The position numbers were made by a program, and so were the translations under genes. Positions 24,701-37,571 of a stretch of 64,000 nucleotides of DNA are shown here, piece by piece. The notes under the pieces are model-generated. The model worked only from the letters and a program-made list of their open reading frames with translations, was not told where the DNA came from and searched no databases. Source of the DNA: Parietaria judaica (Eukaryota; Streptophyta; Magnoliopsida; Rosales; Urticaceae); contig OX940864.1 in NCBI GenBank assembly GCA_954871525.1, forward strand, positions 5,078,001-5,142,000. The letters run 5' to 3'. The stretch's first letter is position 1. Each line of letters opens with the position of its first letter.

Positions 24701-27659
24701 TTAGGTCGTAAACAATGTAAAATAAAGAAATGCTATAGGAAATGCTATAGAATTTCGAATGGCATTTTTCGTCAACAATTTAATCCTTGCATATTTTTGC
24801 TTGAGAACTCTTGTTATATTCAAATTCCAATGTATAAGCCCTAAAATCATTATTTTTTCAATTGGTTCGAAATTTAAGGTTGTAAAAAATGTAAAATAAA
24901 GAAATGCTATAGAAAATGCTATAGCATTTCCTATGGCATTTCTCGTCAACAATTTAATCCTTGCATATTTTTGCATGAGAACTTTTGTTATATTCATATT
25001 CCAATGTATAAGCCCTAAAATCATTATTTTTTCAATTGGTTCGAAATTTAAGGTTGTAAAAAATGTAAAATAAAGAAATGCTATAGAAAATGCTATAGCA
25101 TTTCCTATGGCATTTCTCGTCAACAATTTAATCCTTGCATATTTTTGCATGAGAACTCTTGTTATATTCATATTCCAATGTATAAGCCCTAAAATCATTA
25201 TTTTTTCAATTGGTTCGAAAATTTAAGGTTGTAAAAAATGTAAAAAAAAGAAATGCTATAGAAAATGCTATAGCATTTCATATGGCATTTCTCGTCAACA
25301 ATTTAATCCTTGCGTATTTTTGCATGAGAACTCTTGTTATATTCAAATTCCAATGTATAAGCCCTAAAATAATTAATTTTTCAATTGGTTCGAAATTTTA
25401 GGTCGTAAACAATGTAAAATAAAGAAATGCTATAGGAAATACTATAGAATTTCGAATGGCATTTTTCGTCAACAATTTAATCCTTGCATATTTTTGCATG
25501 AGAACTCTTGTTATATTCAAATTCCAAAGTATAAGCCCTAAAATCAATATTTTTTCAATTGGTTCGAAATTTAAGGTTGTAAAAAGTGTAAAATAAAGAA
25601 ATGCTATAGAAAATGCTATTGAATTTCCTATGGCATTTCTCGTCAACAATTTAATCCTTGCGTATTTTTGCATGAGAACTCTTGTTATATTCAAATTCCA
25701 TTGTATAAGCCCTAAAATCATTATTTTTTCAATTGGTTCGAAATTTTAGGTCGTAAACAATGTAAAATAAAGAAATGCTATAGGAAATGCTATAGAATTT
25801 CGAATGGCATTTTTCGTCAACAATTTAATCCTTGCATATTTTTGCTTGAGAACTCTTGTTATATTCAAATTCCAATGTATAAGCCCTAAAATCATTATTT
25901 TTTCAATTGGTTCGAAATTTAAGGTTGTAAAAAATGTAAAATAAAGAAATGCTATTGAAAATGCTATAGCATTTCCTATGGCATTTCTCGTCAACAATTT
26001 AATCCTTGCATATTTTTGCATGAGAACTCTTGTTATATTCATATTCCAATGTATAAGCCCTAAAATCATTATTTTTTCAATTGGTTCGAAATTTAAGGTT
26101 GTCAAAAATGTAAAAAAAAGAAATGCTATAGAAAATGCTATAGCATTTCATATGGCATTTCTCGTCAACAATTTAATCCTTGCGTATTTTTGCATGAGAA
26201 CTCTTGTTATATTCAAATTCCAATGTATAAGCCCTAAAATCATTATTTTTTCAATTGGTTCGAAATTTTAGGTCGTAAACAATGTAAAATAAAGAAATGC
26301 TATAGGAAATGCTATAGAATTTCGAATGGCATTTTTCGTCAACAATTTAATCCTTGCATATTTTTGCTTGAGAACTCTTGTTATATTCAAATTCCAATGT
26401 ATAAGCCCTAAAATCATTATTTTTTCAATTGGTTCGAAATTTAAGGTTGTAAAAAATGTAAAATAAAGAAATGCTATAGAAAATGCTATAGCATTTCCTA
26501 TGGCATTTCTCGTCAACAATTTAATCCTTGCATATTTTTGCATGAGAACTATTGTTATATTCATATTCCAATGTATAAGCCCTAAAATCATTATTTTTTC
26601 AATTGGTTCGAAATTTAAGGTTGTAAAAAATGTAAAATAAAGAAATGCTATAGAAAATGCTATAGCATTTCCTATGGCATTTCTCGTCAACAATTTAATC
26701 CTTGCGTATTTTTGCATGAGAACTCTTGTTATATTCAAATTCCAATGTATAAGACCTAAAATCAATATTTTTTCAATTGGTTCGAAATTTAAGGTTGTAA
26801 AAAGTGTAAAATTAAGAAATGCTATAGAAAATGCTATAGCATTTCCTATGGCATTTCTCGTCAACATTTTAATCCTTGCGTTATTTTGCATGAGAACTCT
26901 TGTTATATTCAAATTCCAATGTATAATCCCTAAAATCATTATTTTTTCAATTGGTTCGAAATTTAAGGTTGTAAAAAATGTAAAATAAAGAAATGCTATA
27001 GAAAATGCTATAACATTTCCTATAGCATTTCTCGTCAACAATTTAATTCTTGCATATTTTTGCATGAGAACTCTTGTTATATTCAAATTCCAATGTATAA
27101 GCCCTAAAATCATTATTTTTTCAATTGGTTCGAAATTTAAGGTTGTCAAAAATGTAAAATAAAGAAATGCAATAGAAAATGCTATAGCATTTCCTATGGC
27201 ATTTCTCGTCAACAATTTAATCCTTGCATATTTTTGCATGAGAACTTTTGTTATATTCATATTCCAATGTATAAGCCCTAAAATCATTATTTTTTCAATT
27301 GGTTCGAAATTTAAGGTTGTAAAAAATGTAAAATAAAGAAATGCTATAGAAAATGCTATAGCATTTCCTATGGCATTTCTCGTCAACAATTTAATCCTTG
27401 CGTATTTTTGCATGAGAACTCTTGTTATATTCAAATTCCAATGTATAAGACCTAAAATCAATATTTTTTCAATTGGTTCGAAATTTAAGGTTGTAAAAAG
27501 TGTAAAATTAAGAAATGCTATAGAAAATACTATTGCATTTCATATGGCATTTCTCGTCAACAATTTAATCCTTGCATATTTTTAAATGAGAACTCTTGTT
27601 ATAGTCAAATTCCAATGTATAAGCCCTAAAATCATTATTTTTTCAATTGGTTCGAAATT
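24701..27659 (+). repeat. Core 16-monomer HOR, copy 2, expanded to 17 monomers
   Basis: Marker spacings are 697, 348, 522 and 1392 bp. The first three match copy 1; the last is larger by exactly one 174-bp monomer. The extra unit lies at 26619-26792 and resembles the aagacctaaaatcaat unit found near the end of each copy. The following unit is a hybrid (see findings). The copy therefore records an unequal exchange after the HOR was duplicated. Confidence 0.85.
26619..26992 (+). repeat. Inserted monomer plus hybrid monomer (exchange junction)
   Basis: The unit 26619-26792 has gcgtatttttgc and aagacctaaaatcaat, as does the unit at about 24357-24530. The next unit begins aaaagtgtaaaattaag, as does the unit that normally follows it, but from about 26833 on it carries the normal dyad tgctatagcatttcctatgg and then gcgttattttgc, as in the unit at about 23833. 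The switch lies between the diagnostic bases 26813 and 26833, in the left arm of the dyad. Confidence 0.8.
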
Positions 27660-30600
27660 TTAGGTCGTAAACAATGTAAAATAAAGAAATGCTATAGGAA
27701 ATGCTATAGAATTTCGAATGGCATTTTTCGTCAACAATTTAATCCTTGCATATTTTTGCTTGAGAACTCTTGTTATATTCAAATTCCAATGTATAAGCCC
27801 TAAAATCATTATTTTTTCAATTGGTTCGAAATTTAAGGTTGTAAAAAATGTAAAATAAAGAAATGCTATAGAAAATGCTATAGCATTTCCTATGGCATTT
27901 CTCGTCAACAATTTAATCCTTGCATATTTTTTCATGAGAACTCTTGTTATATTCAAATTCCAATGTATAAGCCCTAAAATAAATATTTTTTCAATTGGTT
28001 CGAAATTTAACGTTGTAAAAAGTGTAAAATAAATAAATGCTATAGAAAATGCTATAGAATTTCCTATGGCATTTCTCGTCAACAATTTAATCCTTGCGTA
28101 TTTTTAAATGAGAACTCTTGTTATATTCTAATTCCAATGTATAAGCCCTAAAATCATTATTTTTTCAATTGGTTCGAAATTTTAGGTCGTAAACAATGTA
28201 AAATAAAGAAATGCTATAGGAAATGCTATAGAATTTCGAATGGCATTTTTCGTCAACAATTTAATCCTTGCATATTTTTGCTTGAGAACTCTTGTTATAT
28301 TCAAATTCCAATGTATAAGCCCTAAAATCATTATTTTTTCAATTGGTTCGAAATTTAAGGTTGTAAAAAATGTAAAATAAAGAAATGCTATAGAAAATGC
28401 TATAGCATTTCCTATGGCATTTCTCGTCAACAATTTAATCCTTGCATATTTTTGCATGAGAACTCTTGTTATAATCATATTCCAATGTATAAGCCCTAAA
28501 ATCATTATTTTTTCAATTGGTTCGAAATTTAAGGTTGTAAAAAATGTAAAATAAAGAAATGCTATAGAAAATGCTATAGCATTTCATATGGCATTTCTCG
28601 TCAACAATTTAATCCTTGCGTATTTTTGTATGAGAACTCTTGTTATATTCAAATTCCAATGTATAAGCCCTAAAATCATTATTTTTTCAATTGGTTCGAA
28701 ATTTTAGGTCGTAAACAATGTAAAATAAAGAAATGCTATAGGAAATGCTATAGAATTTCGAATGGCATTTTTCGTCAATAATTTAATCCTTGCATATTTT
28801 TGCTTGAGAACTCTTGTTATATTCAAATTCCAATGTATAAGCCCTAAAATCATTATTTTTTCAATTGGTTCGAAATTTAAGGTTGTAAAAAATGTAAAAT
28901 AAAGAAATGCTATAGAAAATGCTATAGCATTTCCTATGGCATTTCTCGTCAACAATTTAATCCTTGCATATTTTTGCATGAGAACTCTTGTTATATTCAT
29001 ATTCCAATGTATAAGCCCTAAAATCATTATTTTTTCAATTGGTTCGAAATTTAAGGTTGTAAAAAATGTAAAATAAAGAAATGCTATAGAAAATGCTATA
29101 GCATTTCCTATGGCATTTCTCATCAACAATTTAATCCTTGCGTTTTTTTGCATGAGAACTCTTGTTATATTCAAATTCCAATGTATAAGCCCTAAAATCA
29201 ATATTTTTTCAATTGGTTCGAAATTTAAGGTTGTAAAAAATGTAAAATAAAGAAATGCTATAGAAAATGCTATAGCATTTCCTATGGCATTTCTCGACAA
29301 CAATTTAATACTTGCATATTTTTGCATGAGAACTCTTGTTATATTCAAATTCCAATGTATAAGCCCTAAAATCAATATTTTTTCAATTGGTTCGAAATTT
29401 AAGGTTGTAAAAAGTGTAAAATAAAGAAATGCTATAGAAAATGCTATAGAATTTCCTATGGCATTTCTCGTCAACAATTTAATCCTTGCGTATTTTTGCA
29501 TGAGAACTCTTGTTATATTCAAATTCCAATGTATAAGCCCTAAAATCATTATTTTTTCAATTGGTTCGAAATTTTAGGTCGTAAACAATGTAAAATAAAG
29601 AAATGCTATAGGAAATGCTATAGAATTTCGAATGGCATTTTTCGTCAACAATTTAATCCTTGCATATTTTTGCTTGAGAACTCTTGTTATATTCAAATTC
29701 CAATGTATAAGACCTAAAATCATTATTTTTTCAATTGGTTCGAAATTTAAGGTTGTAAAAAATGAAAAATAAAGAAATGCTATAGAAAATGCTATAGCAT
29801 TTCCTATGGCATTTCTCGTCAACAATTTAATCCTTGCATATCTTTGCATGAGAACTCTTGTTATATTCATATTCCAATGTATAAGCCCTAAAATCATTAT
29901 TTTTTCAATTGGTTCGAAATTTAAGGTTGTAAAAAATGTAAAATAAAGAAATGCTATAGAAAATGCTATAGCATTTCCTATGGCATTTCTCGTCAACAAT
30001 TTAATCCTTGCGTATTTTTGCATGAGAACTCTTGTTATATTCATATTCCAATGTATAAGCCCTAAAATCATTATTTTTTCAATTGGTTCGAAATTTAAGG
30101 TTGTAAAAAATGTAAAATAAAGAAATGCTATAGAAAATGCTATAGCATTTCCTATGGCATTTCTCGTCAACAATTTAATCCTTGCATATTTTTGCATGAG
30201 AACTTTTGTTATATTCATATTCCAATGTATAAGCCCTAAAATCATTATTTTTTCAATTGGTTCGAAATTTAAGGTTGTAAAAAATGTAAAATAAAGAAAT
30301 GCTATAGAAAATGCTATAGCATTTCCTATGGCATTTCTCGTCAACAATTTAATCCTTGCGTATTTTTGCATGAGAACTCTTGTTATATTCAAATTCCAAT
30401 GTATAAGACCTAAAATCAATATTTTTTCAATTGGTTCAAAATTTAAGGTTGTAAAAAGTGTAAAATTAAGAAATGCTATAGAAAATACTATAGCATTTCA
30501 TATGGCATTTCTCGTCAACAATTTAATCCTTGCGTATTTTTGCATGAGAACTCTTGTTATATTCAAACTCCAAGGTATAAGCCCTAAAATCATTATTTTT

Positions 30601-32880
30601 TCAATTGGTTCAAAAATTTAGGTCGTAAACAATATAAAATAAAGAAATGCTATAGGAAATGCTATAGAATTTCGAATGGCATTTTTCGTCAACAATTTAA
30701 TCCTTGCATATTTTTGCTTGAGAACTCTTGTTATATTCAAATTCCAATGTATAAGCCCTAAAATCATTATTTTTTCAATTGGTTCGAAATTTAAGGTTGT
30801 AAAAAATGTAAAATAAAGAAATGCTATAGAAAATGCTATAGCATTTCCTATGGCATATCTCGTCAACAATTTAATCCTTGCATATTTTTGCATGAGAACT
30901 CTTGTTATATTCATATTCCAATGTATAAGCTCTAAAATCATTATTTTTTCAATTGTTTCGAAATTTAAGGTTGTAAAAAATGTAAAATAAAGAAATGCTA
31001 TAGAAAATGCTATAGCATTTCCTATGGCATTTCTCGTCAACAATTTAATCCTTGCGTATTTTTGCATGAGAACTCTTGTTATATTCAAATTCCAATGTAT
31101 AAGCCCTAAAATCAATTTTTTTTCAATTGGTTCAAAATTTAAGGTTGTAAAAAGTGTAAAATAAAGAAATGCTATAGAAAATGCTATAGCATTTCCTATG
31201 GCATTTCTCGTCAACAATTTAATCCTTGCGTATTTTTGCATGAGAACTCTTGTTATATTCAAATTCCAATGTATAAGCCCTAAAATCATTATTTTTTCAA
31301 TTGGTTCGAAATTTTAGGTCGTAAACAATGTAAAATAAAGAAATGCTATAGGAAATGCTATATAATTTCGAATGGCATTTTTCGTCAACAATTTAATCCT
31401 TGCATATTTTTGCTTGAGAACGCTTGTTATATTCAAATTCCAATGTATAACCCTAAAATCATTATTTTTTCAATTGGTTTGAAATTTAAGGTTGTAAAAA
31501 ATGTAAAATAAAGAAATGCTATAGAAAATGCTATAGCATTTCCTATGGCATTTCTCGTCAACAATTTAATCCTTGCATATTTTTGCATGAGAACTCTTGT
31601 TATATTCATATTCCAATGTATAAGCCCTAAAATCATTATTTTTTCAATTGGTTCGAAATTTAAGGTTGTAAAAAATGTAAAATAAAGAAATGCTATAGAA
31701 AATGCTATAGCATTTCCTATGGCATTTCTCGTCAACAATTTAATCCTTGCATATTTTTGCATGAAAACTCTTGTTATATTCATATTCCAATGTATAAGCC
31801 CTAAAATCATTTTTTTTCAATTGGTTCGAAATTTAAGGTTGTAAAAAATGTAAAATAAAGAAATGCTATAGGAAATGCTATAGCATTTCCTATGGCATTT
31901 CTCGTCAACAATTTAATCCTTGCATATTTTTGCATGAGAACTCTTGTTATATTCATATTCCAATGTATAAGCCCTAAAATCATTATTTTTTCAATTGGTT
32001 CGAAATTTAAGGTTGTAAAAAGTGTAAAATAAAGAAATGCTATAGAAAATGCTATAGCATTTCCTATGGCATTTCTCGTCAACAATTTAATCCTTGCGTG
32101 TTTTTGCATGAGAACTCTTGTTATATTCAAATTCCAATGTATAAGCCCTAAAATCATTATTTTTTCAATTGGTTCGAAATTTTAGGTCTTAAACAATGTA
32201 AAATAAAGAAATGCTATAGGAAATGCTATAGAATTTCGAATGGCATTTTTCGTCAACAATTTAATCCTTGCATATTTTTGCTTGAGAACGCTTGTTATAT
32301 TCAAATTCCAATGTATAAGCCCTAAAATCATTATTTTTTCAATTGGTTTGAAATTTAAGGTTGTAAAAAATGTAAAATAAAGAAATGCTATAGAAAATGC
32401 TATAGCATTTCCTATGGCATTTCTCGTCAACAATTTAATCCTTGCATATTTTTGCATGAGAACTCTTGTTATATTCATATTCCAATGTATAAGCCCTAAA
32501 ATCATTATTTTTTCAATTGGTTCGAAATTTAAGGTTGTAAAAAATGTAAAATAAAGAAATGCTATAGAAAATGCTATAGCATTTCCTATGGCATTTCTCG
32601 TCAACAATTTAATCCTTGCATATTTTTGCATGAAAACTCTTGTTATATTCATATTCCAATGTATAAGCCCTAAAATCATTTTTTTTTCAATTGGTTCGAA
32701 ATTTAAGGTTGTAAAAAATGTAAAATAAAGAAATGCTGTAGAAAATGCTATAGCATTTCCTATGGCATTTCTCGTCAACAATTTAATCCTTGCGTATTTT
32801 TGCATGAGAACTCTTGTTATATTCAAATTCCAATGTATAAGCCCTAAAATCATTATTTTTTCAATTGGTTCGAAATTTTA

Positions 32881-33226
32881 GGTCGTAAACAATGTAAAAT
32901 AAAGAAATGCTATAGGAAAGGCTATAGAATTTCGAATGGCATTTTTCGTCAAAAATTTAATCCTTGCATATTTTTGCTTGAGAACTCTTGTTATATTCAA
33001 ATTCCAAAATATAAGCCCTAAAATCATTATTTTTTCAATTGCTTCGACTTTTAGGTCGTAAACAATGTAAAATAAAGAAATGATATAGGAAATGCTATAG
33101 AATTTCCTATGGAATTTAACGCAACAATTTGATCCTTGCATATTTTTGCATGAGAACGCTTGTAATATTAAAATTCCAATGTATAAGCCCTAAAATCATT
33201 ATTTTTTCAATTGGTTCGAAATTTAA
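32881..33226 (+). repeat. Divergent dimer cassette, copy 1 of 4
   Basis: Two unusual monomers stand together. The first has ggaaaggctatagaatttcg, tccaaaatataagcc and ttgcttcgacttttagg; the second is a marker unit with gaaatgatatagg, cctatggaatttaacgc and aatttgatccttgc plus gagaacgcttgtaatatt. This copy is 346 bp because aacgcaac lacks one c. The set of about ten private changes makes this the most divergent monomer pair in the window. Confidence 0.88.
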
Positions 33227-34445
33227 GGTTGTAAAAAATGTAAAATAAAGAAATGCTATAGAAAATGCTATAGCATTTCCTATGGCATTTCTCGTCAACA
33301 ATTTAATCCTTGCATATTTTTTGCATGAGAACTCTTGTTATATTCAAATTCCAATGTATAAGCCCTAAAATCATTATTTTTTCAATTGGTTCGAAATTTA
33401 AGGTTGTAAAAAATGTAAAATAAAGAAATGCTATAGGAAATGCTATAGCATTTCCTATGGCATTTCTCGTCAACAATTTAATCCTTGCATATTTTTGCAT
33501 GAGAACTCTTGTTATATTCATATTCCAATGTATAAGCCCTAAAATCATTATTTTTTCAATTGGTTCGAAATTTAAGGTTGTAAAAAGTGTAAAATAAAGA
33601 AATGCTATAGAAAATGCTATAGCATTTCCTATGGCATTTCTCGTCAACAATTTAATCCTTGCGTATTTTTGCATGAGAACTCTTGTTATATTCAAATTCC
33701 AATGTATAAGCCCTAAAATCATTATTTTTTCAATTGGTTCGAAATTTTAGGTCGTAAACAATGTAAAATAAAGAAATGCTATAGGAAATGCTATAGAATT
33801 TCGAATGGCATTTTTCGTCAACAATTTAATCCTTGCATATTTTTGCTTGAGAATGTTTGTTATATTCAAATTCCAATGTATAAGCCCTAAAATCATTATT
33901 TTTTCAATTGGTTTGAAATTTAAGGTTGTAAAAAATGTAAAATAAAGAAATGCTATAGAAAATGCTATAGCATTTCCTATGGCATTTCTCGTCAACAATT
34001 TAATCCTTGCATATTTTTGCATGAGAACTCTTGTTATATTCATATTCCAATGTATAAGCCCTAAAATCATTATTTTTTCAATTGGTTCGAAATTTAAGGT
34101 TGTAAAAAATGTAAAATAAAGAAATGCTATAGAAAATGCTAGAGCATTTCCTATGGCATTTCTCGTCAACAATTTAATCCTTGCATATTTTTGCATGAAA
34201 ACTCTTGTTATATTCATATTCCAATGTATAAGCCCTAAAATCATTTTTTTTTCAATTGGTTCGAAATTTAAGGTTGTAGAAAATGTAAAATAAAGAAATG
34301 CTGTAGAAAATGCTATAGCATTTCCTATGGCATTTCTCGTCAACAATTTAATCCTTGCGTATTTTTGCATGAGAACTCTTGTTATATTCAAATTCCAATG
34401 TATAAGCCCTAAAATCATTATTTTTTCAATTGGTTCGAAATTTTA

Positions 34446-34792
34446 GGTCGTAAACAATGTAAAATAAAGAAATGCTATAGGAAAGGCTATAGAATTTCGA
34501 ATGGCATTTGTCGTCAAAAATTTAATCCTTGCATATTTTTGCTTGAGAACTCTTGTTATATTCAAATTCCAAAATATAAGCCCTAAAATCATTATTTTTT
34601 CAATTGCTTCGACTTTTAGGTCGTAAACAATGTAAAATAAAGAAATGATATAGGAAATGCTATAGAATTTCCTATGGAATTTAACGCCAACAATTTGATC
34701 CTTGCATATTTTTGCATGAGAACGCTTGTAATATTAAAATTCCAATGTATAAGCCCTAAAATCATTATTTTTTCAATTGGTTCGAAATTTAA
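34446..34792 (+). repeat. Divergent dimer cassette, copy 2 of 4
   Basis: This is the same pair of monomers, 1565 bp after copy 1, with the full aacgccaac form (347 bp) and a private gcatttgtcgtc in the first unit. It is followed, as in copy 1, by a core unit and then the unit with the extra t in gcatattttttgcatg. Confidence 0.88.
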
Positions 34793-35489
34793 GGTTGTAA
34801 AAAATGTAAAATAAAGAAATGCTATAGAAAATGCTATAGCATTTCCTATGGCATTTCTCGTCAACAATTTAATCCTTGCATATTTTTTGCATGAGAACTC
34901 TTGTTATATTCAAATTCCAATGTATAAGCCCTAAAATCATTATTTTTTCAATTGGTTTGAAATTTAAGGTTGTAAAAAATGTAAAATAAAGAAATGCTAT
35001 AGGAAATGCTATAGCATTTCCTATGGCATTTTTCGTCAACAATTTAATCCTTGCATATTTTTGCATGAGAACTCTTGTTATATTGAAATTCCAATGTATA
35101 AGCCCTAAAATCATTATTTTTTCAATTGGTTCGAAATTTAAGTTTGTAAAAAGTGTAAAATAAAGAAATGCTATAGAAAATGCTATAGCATTTCCTATGG
35201 CATTTCTCGTCAACAATTTAATCCTTGCATATTTTTGCATGAAAACTCTTGTTATATTCATATTCCAATGTATAAGCCCTAAAATCATTTTTTTTTCAAT
35301 TGGTTCGAAATTTAAGGTTGTAAAAAATGTAAAATAAAGAAATGCTGTAGAAAATGCTATAGCATTTCCTATGGCATTTCTCGTCAACAATTTAATCCTT
35401 GCGTATTTTTGCATGAGAACTCTTGTTATATTCAAATTCCAATGTATAAGACCTAAAATCATTATTTTTTCAATTGGTTCGAAATTTTA

Positions 35490-35835
35490 GGTCGTAAACA
35501 ATGTAAAATAAAGAAATGCTATAGGAAAGGCTATAGAATTTCGAATGGCATTTTTCGTCAAAAATTTAATCCTTGCATATTTTTGCTTGAGAACTCTTGT
35601 TATATTCAAATTCCAAAATATAAGCCCTAAAATCATTATTTTTTCAATTGCTTCGACTTTTAGGTCGTAAACAATGTAAAATAAAGAAATGATATAGGAA
35701 ATGCTATAGAATTTCCTATGGAATTTAACGCAACAATTTGATCCTTGCATATTTTTGCATGAGAACGCTTGTAATATTAAAATTCCAATGTATAAGCCCT
35801 AAAATCATTATTTTTTCAATTGGTTCGAAATTTAA
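35490..35835 (+). repeat. Divergent dimer cassette, copy 3 of 4
   Basis: This copy shares the 1-bp-short aacgcaac form with copy 1, so it is closer to copy 1 than to copy 2. It lies 1044 bp (6 x 174) after copy 2 and 2609 bp after copy 1. It is followed by a standard unit without the extra t. Confidence 0.88.
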
Positions 35836-35989
35836 GGTTGTAAAAAATGTAAAATAAAGAAATGCTATAGAAAATGCTATAGCATTTCCTATGGCATTTC
35901 TCGTCAACAATTTAATCCTTGCATATTTTTGCATGAGAACTCTTGTTATATTCAAATTCCAATGTATAAGCCCTAAAATCATAATTTTT

Positions 35990-37571
35990 TCAATTGGTTC
36001 GAAATTTTAGGTCGTAAACAATGTAAAATAAAGAAATGCTATAGGAAATGCTATAGAATTTCGAATAGCATTTTCGTCAACAATTTAATCCTTGCATATT
36101 TTTGCTTGAGAACTCTTGTTATATTCAAATTCCAATGTATAAGCCCTAAAATCATTATTTTTTCAATTGGTTCGAAATTTAAGGTTGTAAAAAATGTAAA
36201 ATAAAGAAATGCTATAAAAAATGCTATAGCATTTCCTATGGCATTTCTCGTCAACAATTTAATCCTTGCATATTTTTGCATGAGAACTCTTGTTATATTC
36301 ATATTCCAATGTATAAGCCCTAAAATCATTATTTTTTCAATTGGTTTGAAATTTAAGGTTGTAAAAAATGTAAAATAAAGAAATGATATAGAAAATGCTA
36401 TAGCATTTCCTATGGCATTTCTCGTCAACAATTTAATCCTTGCATATTTTTGCATGAGAACTTTTGTTATATTCATATTCCAATGTATAAGCCCTAAAAT
36501 CATTATTTTTTCAATTGGTTCGAAATTTAAGGTTGTAAAAAATGTAAAATAAAGAAATGCTATAGAAAATGCTATAGCATTTCCTATGGCATTTCTCGTC
36601 AACAATTTAATCCTTGCGTATTTTTGCATGAGAACTCTTGTTATATTCAAATTCCAATGTATAAGACCTAAAATCAATATTTTTTCAATTGGTTCGAAAT
36701 TTAAGGTTGTAAAAAGTGTAAAATTAAGAAATGCTATAGAAAATGCTATAGCATTTCATATGGCATTTCTCGTCAACAATTTAATCCTTGGGTATTTTTG
36801 CATGAGAACTCTTGTTATATTCAAATTCCAATGTATAAGCCCTAAAATCATTATTTTTTCAATTGGTTCGAAATTTTAGGTCGTAAACAATGTAAAATAA
36901 ACAAATGCTATAGGAAATGCTATAGAATTTCGAATGGCATTTTTCGTCAACAATTTAATCCTTGCATATTTTTGCTTGAGAACTCTTTTTATATTCAAAT
37001 TCCAATGTATAAGCCCTAAAATCATTATTTTTTCAATTGGTTCGAAATTTAAGGTTGTAAAAAATGTAAAATAAAGAAATGCTATAGAAAATGCTATAGC
37101 ATTTCCTATGGCATTTCTCGTCAACAATTTAATCCTTGCAAATTTTTGCATGAGAACTCTTGTTATATTCATATTCCAATGTATAAGCCCTAAAATCATT
37201 ATTTTTTCAATTGGTTCGAAATTTAAGGTTGTAAAAAATGTAAAATAAAGAAATGCTATAGAAAATGCTATAGCATTTCCTATGGCATTTCTCGTCAACA
37301 ATTTAATCCATGCGTATTTTTGCATGAGAACTCTTGTTATATTCAAATTCCAATGTATAAGACCTAAAATCAATATTTTTTCAATTGGTTCGAAATTTAA
37401 GGTTGTAAAAAGTGTAAAATTAAGAAATGCTATAGAAAATGCTATAGCATTTCATATGGCATTTCTCGTCAACAATTTAATCCTTGGGTATTTTTGCATG
37501 AGAACTCTTGTTATATTCAAATTCCAATGTATAAGCCCTAAAATCATTATTTTTTCAATTGGTTCGAAATT
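35990..37571 (+). repeat. Block F lead-in: partial HOR with a 696-bp local repeat
   Basis: The part from about 35990 resembles 39470 onward at an offset near 3480 bp (20 monomers), including tcgaatagcattt and ttcttgataaaaa-type dyad changes such as gctataaaaaatgc. A 1-bp deletion makes gcattttcgtc near 36068. Two similar segments near 36586-36879 and 37282-37575 (both with ccttgggtatttttgc) are 696 bp apart, i.e. four monomers. This stretch is a precursor or rearranged edge of the 2784-bp HOR. Confidence 0.7.

Larger units (their letters stand above)
14953..31311 (+). repeat. Block D: core array, HORs opened by the D-type marker monomer
   Basis: Markers at about 14953, 15475, 15997, 17563, 18084, 18606, 19128, 19824, 20521, 21392, 21915, 22612, 22960, 23483, 24701, 25398, 25746, 26268, 27660, 28182, 28704, 29574 and 30618 are spaced by whole numbers of 174 bp, give or take a few bases. 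HOR sizes range from 2 to 9 monomers. Here the marker unit is full length and carries a degraded right arm (atagaatttcgaatggc) and gcttgagaactc. The units between markers have agaaaatgctatagcattt, and many carry ttcatattcc or gcgtatttttgc. Short 162-bp units are absent as far as I can see. Confidence 0.85.
31312..35989 (+). repeat. Block E: core array with the ttaacgc dimer cassette
   Basis: This run of core-type 174-bp units has its own marks: atgaaaactcttg, aatcatttttttttc, gaaatgctgtagaaaatg and a 1-bp insertion making gcatattttttgcatg (near 33316 and 34880). Stretches at about 32182-32853 and 33747-34418 match at an offset of 1565 bp (9 monomers minus 1), and 32878 onward matches 35487 onward at 2609 bp (15 monomers minus 1). 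A 1-bp loss making gtataaccctaaaa occurs near 31450. Confidence 0.8.
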
